Of a stretch of 64,000 nt of DNA, positions 8,887 to 17,396 are shown one piece after another (position 1 is the stretch's first letter; every line of letters starts with the position of its first letter). The translations under genes and the position numbers were made by a program. Origin of the DNA: Clavibacter michiganensis (GTDB taxonomy: Bacteria; Actinomycetota; Actinomycetes; Actinomycetales; Microbacteriaceae); assembly GCF_016907085.1 (NCBI RefSeq), contig NZ_JAFBBJ010000001.1, forward strand, positions 1,922,001 through 1,986,000, read 5' to 3'. Below the pieces are notes generated by a model. It was given only the letters and a program-made list of their open reading frames with translations. It did not search any database and had not been told where the DNA came from.

Positions 8887-10443
8887 GTGACCACCGACAC
8901 CGCACTCGACATCGATGGCCTGATCGACCCCGATGGCACCGAGGCCGGACCCGGGACGCTGCGGATCATGGATCCGCGCGACGGCTCGCTCGTGGGCGGC
9001 ATCGACGCGTCGACGCCCGACGAGGTCGACGCCGCGGTGCGTCGGTCCGTGGACGCCTCCGCTGCGTGGGCCGCGATGCCGCCCGCCCAGCGCGGCCAGG
9101 CCGTGCGCCGCGCCGCCCACGCGCTCGCCGAGCGCGCGGAGGAGCTCGCCGAGCTGAACGAGCGCGAGACCGGCAAGCCCCGCGGCGACGCGCTCGGCGG
9201 CGTCGGCGCGGGCGTCGACACGCTGCTGCAGTACTCCGAGCTCGGGCCGGTCCACCGCGGGAAGTCGCTGCTCGGCACGCTCCCCGCCGTCGACTTCTCG
9301 GTGCCGCGGCCGCGCGGCGTGACGGTCGCGCTCACCCCGTGGAACGACCCGGTGGCGGTCGCCGCGGGGATCATCGGCGCGGCGCTCGTGATGGGCAACA
9401 CCGTGATCCACAAGCCGAGCGAGCGCTGCCCGCACACGGGCGAGCTGCTCGGCCGGATCCTCGCCGAGGCGCTGCCCGACGGCGTGCTCGTCTCCGTGGT
9501 CGGCGGCGGCGACGTCGGCGACCAGCTGGTCGCGCACGAGGACACGCGCGTGGTCGCGCACGTCGGATCCACCGCCGCGGGCGAGGCCATCGCGCGCCGC
9601 GCCGCCGGAACGCCCACCCACGTGATCCGCGAGAACGGCGGCAACGACCCGCTCCTCGTCGACGCCGGCGTGGACCCCGCGTGGGCCGCCGCGCAGGCCG
9701 CCCTCGGATCCTTCGCCAACGCCGGCCAGATCTGCACCTCGGTCGAGCGGATCTACGTCCACCGCGACATCGCCGACCGCTTCACCGCCGCGCTGGTCGC
9801 GGAGGCCGAGCGCTGGAACTCCTCCGGCGACCTCGGCCCGCTGGTCGACGAGCGCATGCGCGACGCCGTGCACGAGCAGGTCGCGGAGGCGCTCACCGAG
9901 GGCGCCCGCGCGCTCGTCGGCGGGCACGTGCCCGACGGCCCCGGATCCCGCTACCCCGCCACCGTGCTCGTCGACTGCACCGCCGACATGACCGTGATGA
10001 CGGCCGAGACCTTCGGCCCCGTCGCGGCCGTGCAGGTCGTCGCGGACTTCGACGAGGCGCTCGCCCGCGCGTCCGACGACCGGTACGGGCTCGCCGCGAG
10101 CGTTCTGACGGCGTCGATGGAGCACGCGCAGCGGGCGGCCGCCGAGCTGCCCGTCGGCACCATCAAGGTCAACGGCGTCTTCGGCGGCGCACCCGGCGGC
10201 GCCGCGCAGCCCCGCGGCCGCAGCGGATCCGGCTTCGGCTACGGCCCCGAGCTCCTCGACGAGATGAGCACCACGACGGTCGTGCACCTCGGGCTGCCGG
10301 TGCTCGATGCCGGTGGCGCGGGCGACGCGACCAGCCCGACGGAGGCCGCCTCGGGCGCCGCTCGGGCCGGTGCGGGCGACACGCCGCTGGTCGACGTCCC
10401 GGTCCAGCCCGCGGCCGAGTCCACCGACGGCGACGCGCGATGA
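8887..10443 (+). CDS. aldehyde dehydrogenase family protein
   Basis: A 518-residue NAD(P)-dependent aldehyde dehydrogenase. The start is GTG at 8887 with GAGGA upstream. Catalytic Cys283 lies in NAGQICTS and the general-base Glu249 in RENGGNDP, where the usual ELGGK is altered. The cofactor segment LTPWNDPVAVAAG matches the family. The last 65 residues (from about 455) are a low-complexity Ala/Gly/Asp tail not usual in the family. The stop overlaps the start of hldE by four bases (ATGA), so the two are coupled. The exact aldehyde is unknown; succinate-semialdehyde-type enzymes are the nearest look-alikes. Confidence 0.88.
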   Translation: MTTDTALDIDGLIDPDGTEAGPGTLRIMDPRDGSLVGGIDASTPDEVDAAVRRSVDASAAWAAMPPAQRGQAVRRAAHALAERAEELAELNERETGKPRGDALGGVGAGVDTLLQYSELGPVHRGKSLLGTLPAVDFSVPRPRGVTVALTPWNDPVAVAAGIIGAALVMGNTVIHKPSERCPHTGELLGRILAEALPDGVLVSVVGGGDVGDQLVAHEDTRVVAHVGSTAAGEAIARRAAGTPTHVIRENGGNDPLLVDAGVDPAWAAAQAALGSFANAGQICTSVERIYVHRDIADRFTAALVAEAERWNSSGDLGPLVDERMRDAVHEQVAEALTEGARALVGGHVPDGPGSRYPATVLVDCTADMTVMTAETFGPVAAVQVVADFDEALARASDDRYGLAASVLTASMEHAQRAAAELPVGTIKVNGVFGGAPGGAAQPRGRSGSGFGYGPELLDEMSTTTVVHLGLPVLDAGGAGDATSPTEAASGAARAGAGDTPLVDVPVQPAAESTDGDAR

Positions 10444-11987
10444 CCAGCGAGCTGCGCGGGATCATCGGCCTCCTCGCCGAGCGCCGGCCCACGGTCACGG
10501 TCATCGGCGACGTCATCCTCGACGAGTGGTGGCGCGGCCACAGCGACCGGATGACCCGCGAGGCGCCGGCGCCCGTGGTGGACGTGACCGAGCGGATCCA
10601 GTCGCTCGGCGGCGCCGCGAACACGGCCGTGAACCTGGCGAGCCTCGGCGGCACCGTGCGGATGGTCGGCCTCGTCGGCCAGGACGCCGCGGGCGACCGC
10701 GTGCGCGACCTGCTGCTGGCCGCCGGCGTCGATGTCTCCGGCCTGGTGCACTCGCCGCGCCTGCGCACCACCACCAAGACCCGCATCGTGGGCGACGACC
10801 AGGTGATCGTCCGGGTCGACGACGTGCACCGCGGATCCGTGCACCGCGACGACGCGCGCGCCCTCGCCCGCGCCGCGCTCGAGGCGACCGCGGGCGTGGA
10901 CGCCGAGATCGTCTCCGACTACGGCACCGGCACGCTGCACGGCGTGGTGCTCGAGTCGCTGGCCGCGCGCGCGAGCCGCCCCGGCCTCACGGTCGTGGAC
11001 GCGCACGATCCCGCCATCTGGGCACCGCTCCGGCCGGACCTCATCACGCCGAACGCGGGCGAGGCCGGGCGCCTCGTCGATCGTCCGTTCGCGCGCGACG
11101 AGGACCGGGCCGCCGTGGTCGCGTCGCTCGCCGACCGGATCCTGGCCGCCGCCGGGTCCGCGACCGCGGTCGTGACGCTCGACCGCGACGGCACCGTGGT
11201 GCTCGGCGCGGGCGAGCCGTACCGCACGCGCGCGCATCCCGTGCCCGAGAAGCAGGCGTCCGGCGCGGGCGACACCTTCGTCGCCGCCCTCACGCTCGCG
11301 CGCGCCGTGGGCCTCCCGCTCGCCGTCGCCGCCGACTTCGCGCAGGCCGCCGCCGACGTGGTCGTGCGCCTGCCCGGCACGTCCGTGTGCTCCGCCGCGA
11401 CCCTCGCCGACCACCTCGGCGAGACCCGCTCGCGCACCGTCTCGCAGGCCGAGCTCGTCGACCTCGTCACGGGCGAGCGCGCCGCCGGCCGTCGGATCGT
11501 CTTCACGAACGGCTGCTTCGACGTGCTGCACCGCGGCCACACCACCTACCTCCGCCAGGCCAAGCGGCTCGGCGACGTGCTCGTGGTGGCGCTCAACAGC
11601 GACGACTCGGTGCGGCGGCTCAAGGGATCCGACCGGCCGGTGAACACCGCCGAGGACCGCGCGGGCGTGCTCGCCGAGCTCTCGTGCGTCGACGTGATCA
11701 CCGTCTTCGACACCGACACCCCCATCCCGCTGCTCGAGGCGGTGCAGCCCGACGTCTACGCGAAGGGCGGCGACTACACGCCCGAGATGCTCGACGAGAC
11801 CGACGTGGTGCGCGCGTACGGCGGCGAGGTGTCGATCCTCGGGTACGTGCCCTCGCAGTCGACGAGCTCGATGGTGGACCGGATCCGCGCCTCGGCCCCC
11901 GACCCCGGCTTCACGCGGCCGGCGGGGACGGCGACGTCGGCGCCCGCGCAGCCCGCGGCGCCCGCGGATCCTGACGGCTCCCCGTAG
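10440..11987 (+). CDS. hldE: bifunctional heptose-7-phosphate kinase / heptose-1-phosphate adenylyltransferase
   Basis: A 515-residue two-domain enzyme. Residues 1-330 are a PfkB-type kinase (VTVIGDVILDEWWRG near the N-terminus, GGAANTAVNLASLGG, and the ASGAGDTF anion hole). Residues from about 350 are a cytidylyltransferase-like domain with FTNGCFDVLHRGH, whose HxGH motif binds ATP. Together they convert D-glycero-beta-D-manno-heptose-7-phosphate to ADP-heptose after a phosphatase step. This pathway normally feeds LPS cores, so finding it in a Gram-positive is notable; the GT9 transferase at 1189 could use the product. No gmhA, gmhB or hldD lies in the window. Confidence 0.9.
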   Translation: MTSELRGIIGLLAERRPTVTVIGDVILDEWWRGHSDRMTREAPAPVVDVTERIQSLGGAANTAVNLASLGGTVRMVGLVGQDAAGDRVRDLLLAAGVDVSGLVHSPRLRTTTKTRIVGDDQVIVRVDDVHRGSVHRDDARALARAALEATAGVDAEIVSDYGTGTLHGVVLESLAARASRPGLTVVDAHDPAIWAPLRPDLITPNAGEAGRLVDRPFARDEDRAAVVASLADRILAAAGSATAVVTLDRDGTVVLGAGEPYRTRAHPVPEKQASGAGDTFVAALTLARAVGLPLAVAADFAQAAADVVVRLPGTSVCSAATLADHLGETRSRTVSQAELVDLVTGERAAGRRIVFTNGCFDVLHRGHTTYLRQAKRLGDVLVVALNSDDSVRRLKGSDRPVNTAEDRAGVLAELSCVDVITVFDTDTPIPLLEAVQPDVYAKGGDYTPEMLDETDVVRAYGGEVSILGYVPSQSTSSMVDRIRASAPDPGFTRPAGTATSAPAQPAAPADPDGSP

Positions 11988-12076
11988 ATCCCGACCCGCC
12001 CCTGCCCACTGCTCGCCCGCGGGAGTCGACTCGACGGGAGGGCGACGCCGCCCGCACCCCGACGAGAGGACACCCC

Positions 12077-12268
12077 ATGGCCATCAACCCCATCGAGCTC
12101 CAGAAGCACCTCAGCGGCCTCGACTACCCGGCATCCAAGGACGCGATCGTGAGGAAGGCGGAGGAGTCCGGCGCCGACTCCGACACCCTCGACGCGCTCC
12201 GCGGCATCGCCGACACGGAGTACGACGCCCCCACCGCGATCAACGCGGCGGTCTCCGACGCGAGCTGA
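12077..12268 (+). CDS. DUF2795 family small protein
   Basis: A 63-residue soluble protein with GAGAGGA upstream. The sequence MAINPIELQKHLSGLDYPA...ADSDTLDALRGI matches the DUF2795 pattern: a short helical domain, common in actinobacteria and related to the PRC/winged-helix-like small proteins, of unknown function. It stands alone, followed by a bidirectional terminator. Confidence 0.8.
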   Translation: MAINPIELQKHLSGLDYPASKDAIVRKAEESGADSDTLDALRGIADTEYDAPTAINAAVSDAS

Positions 12269-12290
12269 TCCGGCTCCCTGCATCACCCGC

Positions 12291-12323
12291 ACCGCCCGGT
12301 CCTCCTCGCGAGGGCCGGGCGGT
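12291..12323. terminator. bidirectional terminator between convergent genes
   Basis: A GC-rich stem of 13 base pairs with one G-T pair, arms 12291-12303 and 12311-12323, followed by TCGTCGT. It lies between the stop of the DUF2795 gene and the stop of the convergent gene at 12341. Confidence 0.7.
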
Positions 12324-12340
12324 TCGTCGTCCCGAAGCGC

Positions 12341-12586
12341 TCACGCGATGAGCACGCGCTCCCGTGGCAGCTCGGCGGCGACGGCCGCGAGCGCGTCGTC
12401 GAGGCTGCCGAACCAGTCGCACAGGCCCGGCACCGGCCGCATCCGCATGAGCTCGACCCGGCCGCCGCGCCGTTGCGCGTACGCGATGATCCGGGTGGCG
12501 TCGGACGCGGCGATGCGCGCGTCGCACACCCGCCACTCGGTCGGGCTGAGCGCGACCACCTCGAGCCGTGCGTCGATGCCTGCCAT
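12341..12586 (-). CDS. hypothetical protein, 81 residues
   Basis: A small soluble protein starting MAGIDARLEVVALSPTEWRV. The start at 12586 has GGGGAT upstream; an in-frame ATG at 12625 lacks a site. It mixes beta-like and helical segments (RIIAYAQRRGG, SLDDALAAVAAEL) and contains no membrane segment or motif that I recognise. Convergent with the DUF2795 gene across a shared terminator. Confidence 0.65.
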   Translation of the reverse strand: MAGIDARLEVVALSPTEWRVCDARIAASDATRIIAYAQRRGGRVELMRMRPVPGLCDWFGSLDDALAAVAAELPRERVLIA

Positions 12587-12727
12587 GGATCCCCATCCCC
12601 GCGGGGAGACCTCCCCCGCCTGCACGACGCTAGGGGCGACCCCCGACAGGGCCGCGCGCCGAGGCGGGGACCGTGCAGAGTCCGACGGCAGCGCACCTCG
12701 GGAGGAGGGGCGCGGCCCGCCGCGGGA

Positions 12728-12868
12728 TCAGGGCCGGTACTGCTGCGGCTTCTCGAACCCCATCGGATCGCCGTTGGCGGGGTTCTGCCCGCTGCTGCCG
12801 AGACGGACCTTCCCGAGCACGTAGAGGATCCGCGTGAGGACGCGGCCGAGGAAGCGGAGGACCGTCAT
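12728..12868 (-). CDS. small basic protein, 46 residues
   Basis: Reads MTVLRFLGRVLTRILYVLGK followed by a short hydrophilic tail ending in QQYRP. The N-terminal 20 residues form an amphipathic, partly hydrophobic helix. Small proteins of this layout are widespread in Microbacteriaceae as hypothetical proteins, which I recall but cannot check here. It is divergent from the DUF2087 gene, 57 bases apart. Confidence 0.55.
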   Translation of the reverse strand: MTVLRFLGRVLTRILYVLGKVRLGSSGQNPANGDPMGFEKPQQYRP

Positions 12869-12925
12869 CTCCCGACCGTACCGGCGCCGGTCGGCGAGGC
12901 GGAAGGCGCCGGGCAGGATGGGGGC

Positions 12926-13471
12926 ATGGACCGCATCGACCCGCGCCGACTCGCCGGCGTGCTCGCCGACGCCGAGCTGCGGGCCGCGTACGCCCGCGTC
13001 GTGCTCGGATCCGACCTCGACGACGCCCTCGCGCACCTCTCGCCGGCCCGCCGGACCAAGGCGCGCACCTCCCTCGTCGGCTCGGGCCTCATCGCGGTGG
13101 ACGCCGACGGCACCGCGTCCGCGCCCGACGCCGTCTTCCGCGCGATCCTCGCCCAGCAGCCCGCCACGCCGCCCGCCCAGGGCGTCGAGCGCTTCCTGCG
13201 CGACGGCCGCATCACCCAGTGGCCCGCGGGACCCGGCGACCTCGACGACCTGCTGCGGCACGTGGTCGCGGAGGCGCTGGACGCGCACGAGGTCCTCGAC
13301 GAGAAGACCCTCACCGCGCGCCTCCTCCGCATCACGGACGACCACGCTCTGCTCCGCCGCCACCTCGTGGACGCGGGGCTGCTGCTGCGGACGCGCTCGG
13401 GATCCGAGTACGCGCGGGCGGCGGACGCCGATCCCACGGACGCCGCCAGCACGACAGACCAGCCGGCCTAG
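12926..13471 (+). CDS. DUF2087 domain protein
   Basis: A 181-residue protein. Residues from about 90 (RFLRDGRITQWPAGPGDLDDLLRHV... LTARLLRITDDHALLRRHLVDAGLL) match DUF2087, a domain often found in transcriptional regulators. The N-terminal 75 residues (LADAELRAAYARVVLGSDLDDAL...) look like a degenerate winged helix that discriminates zygotic-type HTH architecture, so a DNA-binding role is plausible but not shown. The stop overlaps the convergent zeta toxin stop by four bases. Confidence 0.75.
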   Translation: MDRIDPRRLAGVLADAELRAAYARVVLGSDLDDALAHLSPARRTKARTSLVGSGLIAVDADGTASAPDAVFRAILAQQPATPPAQGVERFLRDGRITQWPAGPGDLDDLLRHVVAEALDAHEVLDEKTLTARLLRITDDHALLRRHLVDAGLLLRTRSGSEYARAADADPTDAASTTDQPA

Positions 13472-14490
13472 CGCCCGCGGTCGACGCGCGCCGGTCCTGC
13501 CCGACCTGGAGCGGTCCGTCCCGCTCGTGTGATCCCCGGCAGCGGTCTCGCCTGCGGCACGATCCTCTCCCCCGACCGCGTCGGCACCAGCGGGCCGCCC
13601 CGCGTCGCCCGCGTCATGTCCGTCTCCAGGACCGCCGGCGCACGCGGATCCTCCCGCTCCTGCTCCGCCGTCTTCCGATACACCCGGTACCGCGACACCG
13701 CCGGCGACTCCTCAGCGACCATCCGCGCGTTCGTCTCCGGCCGCGAACCGCCGGCGGGAGCCCCGTAGACCCAGGACCCGAACTCGCTCGGCACCCACCG
13801 ACCCCCGAGTCCCTCACCCTTGTCGGCCCGCTCGTTGCCCTCGCGCCACCGCTTCCGGATCCGCTCCTCCGACACCTCCCGCGGCACCTCGACGTCCATC
13901 ACCTGGACGTCGTAGCCGGCCCGCTCCAGCTCGCCCATGATCTGCCGCGCCTTCGTGTCCGAGCTCAAGACCGTGTCGATGACGACATCACGTCCTTCTG
14001 CTATCGCCCGCACTCGAAGCTCATCGGCTAAGTCGGCAGATTCCGCATGCACGAGGGACGAGAGCTCCATGGGATGAAACGTCTCTCCCGAGGCCTCACG
14101 TTCCCGGACTGCCGTGGGTTTGATCCAGGAGTCGTAGCTGCCATCCGCGACCGCCTCATGCAGCAGCCGACCCTTGAACTCGTCGGCGTCGATGACGAGG
14201 AACTCCTTGCCGCGGTCGCCGAGGGCGGTCAGCCGAACCGAGGTCTTCCCCGCGCCCGGCGGTCCTGCAAGGAGGATCGCTCGTCGGCCAGCGCCCGTCG
14301 CGGGCACCGCGTCGAACGCTTCGCTGAACAAGCGTTCGTGCAGTCGCACACGTGAGGGCTTGGCGCCCCCTTGATCCCACCAGGCGGGATTGCTCGTCGT
14401 CGCTGTCGGCGCGTTCCACGCCAGCGGGCCGCCCTCCTCGGAAAGGCTGCGGAGAGTCCGAAGATGTTGGAGCTCGTCGTCAGTGCCCAC
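13468..14490 (-). CDS. zeta toxin family protein
   Basis: A 340-residue protein with a P-loop kinase core: GPPGAGKTS (Lys82) followed by FLVIDADEFKGRL, the substrate-side Asp motif of zeta/PezT toxins, and DVVIDTVLSS. Zeta toxins phosphorylate UDP-N-acetylglucosamine or similar sugars and block cell wall synthesis. The N-terminus (first 60 residues) and the Arg/Pro-rich tail (last 70) exceed the minimal toxin. The stop codon of the upstream gene at 14494 is only three bases away, so that gene is the candidate antitoxin. The sugar substrate here is not known. Confidence 0.85.
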   Translation of the reverse strand: MGTDDELQHLRTLRSLSEEGGPLAWNAPTATTSNPAWWDQGGAKPSRVRLHERLFSEAFDAVPATGAGRRAILLAGPPGAGKTSVRLTALGDRGKEFLVIDADEFKGRLLHEAVADGSYDSWIKPTAVREREASGETFHPMELSSLVHAESADLADELRVRAIAEGRDVVIDTVLSSDTKARQIMGELERAGYDVQVMDVEVPREVSEERIRKRWREGNERADKGEGLGGRWVPSEFGSWVYGAPAGGSRPETNARMVAEESPAVSRYRVYRKTAEQEREDPRAPAVLETDMTRATRGGPLVPTRSGERIVPQARPLPGITRAGRTAPGRAGPARVDRGR

Positions 14491-14493
14491 GTG

Positions 14494-14952
14494 TCAGCGG
14501 CTGGATCCGTCGTGACGCTCGAAGGCGTCCCGGTAGACCTCGTCGTCGATGAGGCCCGCCGCCGCAGCTCGCGAGACCTCCGCCCACGTCCCCGGCGGAT
14601 TCACCACCAGGTCGTCGTATCCGTCAGGCAGGGCTCGCGGCACATACGGGAACCGCGCCAGCTCGTCCACCAGCCTGTCGCGGTCGATCATCCCCACCGC
14701 GTACCGCTCGCAGATCTCCATCGGCAACGCACCGGAGAACCCCTCCAGCGGCAGGCTCACCTCGCGCGCCGCGCGGAGCCGGGCCAGATCCTCCGGGCGG
14801 AACACCCGCAGCTGCCGGGCCAGCTCCTCCTCGGGACGCCCCGCGTCCAGCAGGCGCCGCACCTCCCGCAGGTAGTCCAGCTCGGCCAGACGGAGACGCA
14901 GCAGCGCCGACGCCGCCGGTGCCACCTCCTCCGGGACATCGTTTGCGGTCAT
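14494..14952 (-). CDS. probable antitoxin partner of zeta toxin
   Basis: A 152-residue acidic, almost entirely helical protein (LLRLRLAELDYLREVRRLLDAG...). The start ATG at 14952 is followed by TANDVPEE. It ends three bases before the toxin start, the usual antitoxin-first order. It resembles neither the roughly 90-residue epsilon antitoxin nor PezA with its helix-turn-helix, although the segment ELARQLRVFRPEDLARLR could be a degenerate HTH. The assignment rests on position only. Confidence 0.55.
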   Translation of the reverse strand: MTANDVPEEVAPAASALLRLRLAELDYLREVRRLLDAGRPEEELARQLRVFRPEDLARLRAAREVSLPLEGFSGALPMEICERYAVGMIDRDRLVDELARFPYVPRALPDGYDDLVVNPPGTWAEVSRAAAAGLIDDEVYRDAFERHDGSSR

Positions 14953-15100
14953 GCGGCAGCCTCCTCGTGCGGGTGGTCGGGTGCGTGGTCGGGCCGGGGA
15001 CGCGGGCACGGCCGAGCGGCCGTCGAGCGGATCCGGATGCGGGAAGCAGCCAGGCTAGGGCAGGCGACGACCCCTCGGCCGCCCCGTCGCACCGCGCGCG

Positions 15101-15544
15101 TCAGCTCGCGCGGGCGCCCTTCGGCACGAAGTCGGCCCGCTGGTTGCTCGTCTCGTCGAGCAGCCGCCGGACCGCCGCCTTCTCGATCAGCCAGCGGCCG
15201 CCCGGGCGCATGGCCGGGATCACGCCGTCGCGCAGCCAGCCGAGGATCGCCGGCCGGCTCTTCTGGAACAGCTCCATGAGGTCGCGGTGCGTGAGGTGGT
15301 CGGGGTAGGCGTCGAGCGGATGCGGGTACGGCTCGTGCGGCGGCACCGGCACGGTCGACGTCGACTCCAGCCACTCGCGCACCTCGGAGCGGAACGCGAT
15401 CCACGAGTGCGAGATGCGGTAGCCGGGGATGGTGCCCTTCGCGAACCAGAGGCTCACGGTCGTCTGCCCGATCTGCAGGATCCGCTGCAGGTCCGCCGAC
15501 CGCAGGGTCGCCGGCAGCGCGTCCCAGGTGTCGTCGTCTGCCAT
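15101..15544 (-). CDS. DNA-binding protein with duplicated excisionase-type HTH
   Basis: A 147-residue protein in which two similar winged-helix units follow each other: LRSADLQRILQIGQTTVSLWF...YRISHSWIAFRSEVREWLE and LTHRDLMELFQKSRPAILGWL...MRPGGRWLIEKAAVRRLLDE. Each has the MerR/AlpA/excisionase layout with the second helix for recognition and a strand-turn-strand wing. Such proteins act as small transcription factors or excisionases. It lies between the zeta module and the secretion cluster, so it may regulate either. Start at 15544 has GGAGCAG upstream; an earlier in-frame ATG at 15604 has none. Confidence 0.7.
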   Translation of the reverse strand: MADDDTWDALPATLRSADLQRILQIGQTTVSLWFAKGTIPGYRISHSWIAFRSEVREWLESTSTVPVPPHEPYPHPLDAYPDHLTHRDLMELFQKSRPAILGWLRDGVIPAMRPGGRWLIEKAAVRRLLDETSNQRADFVPKGARAS

Positions 15545-15645
15545 GGGCGGATGCTGCTCCGGTCGTATCGGGCGCGGGATGCTCGAATTTACCCGCCTGA
15601 GCAATTATCGCCGGAGGTCCCCCGTGCACCGCAACCCCGCCGGTC

Positions 15646-16821
15646 TCACGCGGACGCATGCCGGCACTCCCCGCCGCAGAGCGTCACGCCGAACGCGGCG
15701 AAGAACGCCTCCGGATCCACGTAGCCGCTCACCGGCGCCCCCTGCGTCTGCGACTGCGGCAGCCCGCTGACGTGCGGGTCGGTGGATCCCGCGACGTCGA
15801 TGCGGATGTCGAGGTGGCACCCGGTGGACGGGCCGTTCGACCCCACCTTGCCGATCTCCTGGCCGGGCGTCACGGCGTCGCCGACGTGGACCTCCATGTC
15901 CGGCTCGTACATGTGCAGGTAGCTGATCGTGTAGCCCGCCGCCGACCGGATCGACACCGTGTAGCCGCCCGCGGTCGTCACGCTGCCTGCCTGCGCGGCG
16001 AGCACGGGCGAGCCGCACGAGTAGCCGCTCCGCCCGGAGGACGTCCCCGTCTCGCGCGTCTGGTAGTCGTTCGCCGGGTGCCACGAGGAGGCGCCCGCGG
16101 TCGGGCTCTCGCGCGGTCCGTACCCGGAGGTCTGGTCGAAGGGCGCCTTCAGCGGGAGCACGGTGCCGCCGGCGGAGCACCCGCCGGCGGGCGCGGGCGT
16201 GGCCGAGGGATCCGGCGTGCCGGACGCGACGGGGGTCGCCGCCGGAGCTGCGGCCGCGGCGCCCGACAGCTGCGCGACCACGTCCTCGGCCGGCTGCTGG
16301 AACTTGCGGTAGTGGTACGGGTCCTTGTTGATCTGCACCTCGTGGATCGCGAGCGTCGGCTCGAGCGACTCCCACCCCTTCACGGTCTGCAGGCGGGCGA
16401 GGAACAGCTTCGCGCTCGAGGTCGGATCCATCCGCTCCTGCACGGAGCCCCAGGACGACTGCTGCTGGAAGAGCCCGATCGAGTCGGCGATGGATCCGTC
16501 GGGATTCACCGCGTCGTCGCCGTAGTCGATGGCGCGCAGCGACGACTCGCCCATCGCCGCCATGACCCCGAGCACCTGCGCCTGCCGGGACAGGCCGAGC
16601 CCGGCGGCGGCGTCCATGATCGCGGCGGCGTTGTCGAGCTGGTCGCCCGAGTAGCCGTCGACGGGCGTGCGCGGCCCGGTCGACGAGGACGCCGCGCCCT
16701 GCGTCGTGCACGCCGACGCGTCGTCGCCGCCGAAGCCGAAGAGCACCAGGAAGACGATCATCCCCATCAGCGCCGCGGGCGTGCCGATGAGGATCAGTAC
16801 CCCCTTCCCGGCGCCGTTCAC
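15646..16821 (-). CDS. bifunctional cell wall hydrolase (lysozyme-like plus M23 peptidase-like)
   Basis: A 391-residue membrane-anchored protein. GTG start overlaps the upstream stop (GTGA). TM1 is GVLILIGTPAALMGMIVFLVLFGF. Residues about 55-190 form a lytic transglycosylase-like domain with a catalytic Glu in MGESSL and SIGLFQQQSSWG. After a Pro/Ala linker, residues 225-390 are an M23 (LytM) domain with WHPAND (HxxxD), YLHM and GCHLDIRI. The usual HxH zinc motif is HLD here. This is the VirB1-like wall-opening enzyme of the secretion cluster, as with the CwlT-type hydrolases of Gram-positive conjugation systems. Confidence 0.82.
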   Translation of the reverse strand: MNGAGKGVLILIGTPAALMGMIVFLVLFGFGGDDASACTTQGAASSSTGPRTPVDGYSGDQLDNAAAIMDAAAGLGLSRQAQVLGVMAAMGESSLRAIDYGDDAVNPDGSIADSIGLFQQQSSWGSVQERMDPTSSAKLFLARLQTVKGWESLEPTLAIHEVQINKDPYHYRKFQQPAEDVVAQLSGAAAAAPAATPVASGTPDPSATPAPAGGCSAGGTVLPLKAPFDQTSGYGPRESPTAGASSWHPANDYQTRETGTSSGRSGYSCGSPVLAAQAGSVTTAGGYTVSIRSAAGYTISYLHMYEPDMEVHVGDAVTPGQEIGKVGSNGPSTGCHLDIRIDVAGSTDPHVSGLPQSQTQGAPVSGYVDPEAFFAAFGVTLCGGECRHASA

Positions 16822-17396
16822 TTGTCGCGGACGGCCTGGATCTCGTCCGCCAGCCACGGAGCCGTGGTCGACGAGCGGACGAGGGCGACGTCGTAGTCGC
16901 CGTCGTCCGTTGGCACGCGCACGATGAGCGCGTAGGCGGTGGGCGCGGGCATCACCGTGCCGGTGCCGGTGACCGCGTGGGCCGTGAGCCGCGACGGGAT
17001 CGTGGGCACGAACGCCACCGCGCCGCGCTGGGACAGGAGCGGCGTCATCTGCCGCTCCCACTCGGCCTCCGTGATGCCCGGCTGCGCGTAGGTGCGCATG
17101 ACCCGGTCGGCCGCGGCGAGCGCCGACGCCCGCGATGCCGCGTCCGCCGTGGGCTCGGGCTCCGCGGCGGCGCCGTCGTCCGTCGCGCCCGGGGAGGAGG
17201 GACCTGCGTCCCCGGCGCCGCCGCCGGTCGTGCCGTCCGTCGTGGCGGCGCCGGACGAGGGGGCCGGATCCACGGGGCTCCCGTCGTCGTGCAGGGTGAC
17301 GCTCGCGCATCCGGCGGCCCCGAGGGCGAGGGCGGCGGCGAGCGCGACGGCGCCCGCCGCGCGGACGACGGACGACCGCGCGACGCCCGCCCGCAT
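16818..17396 (-). CDS. secreted lipoprotein of the secretion cluster
   Basis: A 192-residue protein. Signal peptide with lipobox LGAAGC, so it is predicted to be lipidated outside the membrane. A Gly/Ser/Thr/Ala-rich linker (residues about 35-75) leads to a C-terminal domain with a Trp-rich start (ITEAEWERQMTPLL) that could be VirB8/conjugation-assembly-like in fold, but I cannot identify it. It overlaps both neighbours (TGATG with the ParA-like gene, GTGA with the hydrolase), so the three are co-translated. Confidence 0.7.
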   Translation of the reverse strand: MRAGVARSSVVRAAGAVALAAALALGAAGCASVTLHDDGSPVDPAPSSGAATTDGTTGGGAGDAGPSSPGATDDGAAAEPEPTADAASRASALAAADRVMRTYAQPGITEAEWERQMTPLLSQRGAVAFVPTIPSRLTAHAVTGTGTVMPAPTAYALIVRVPTDDGDYDVALVRSSTTAPWLADEIQAVRDK

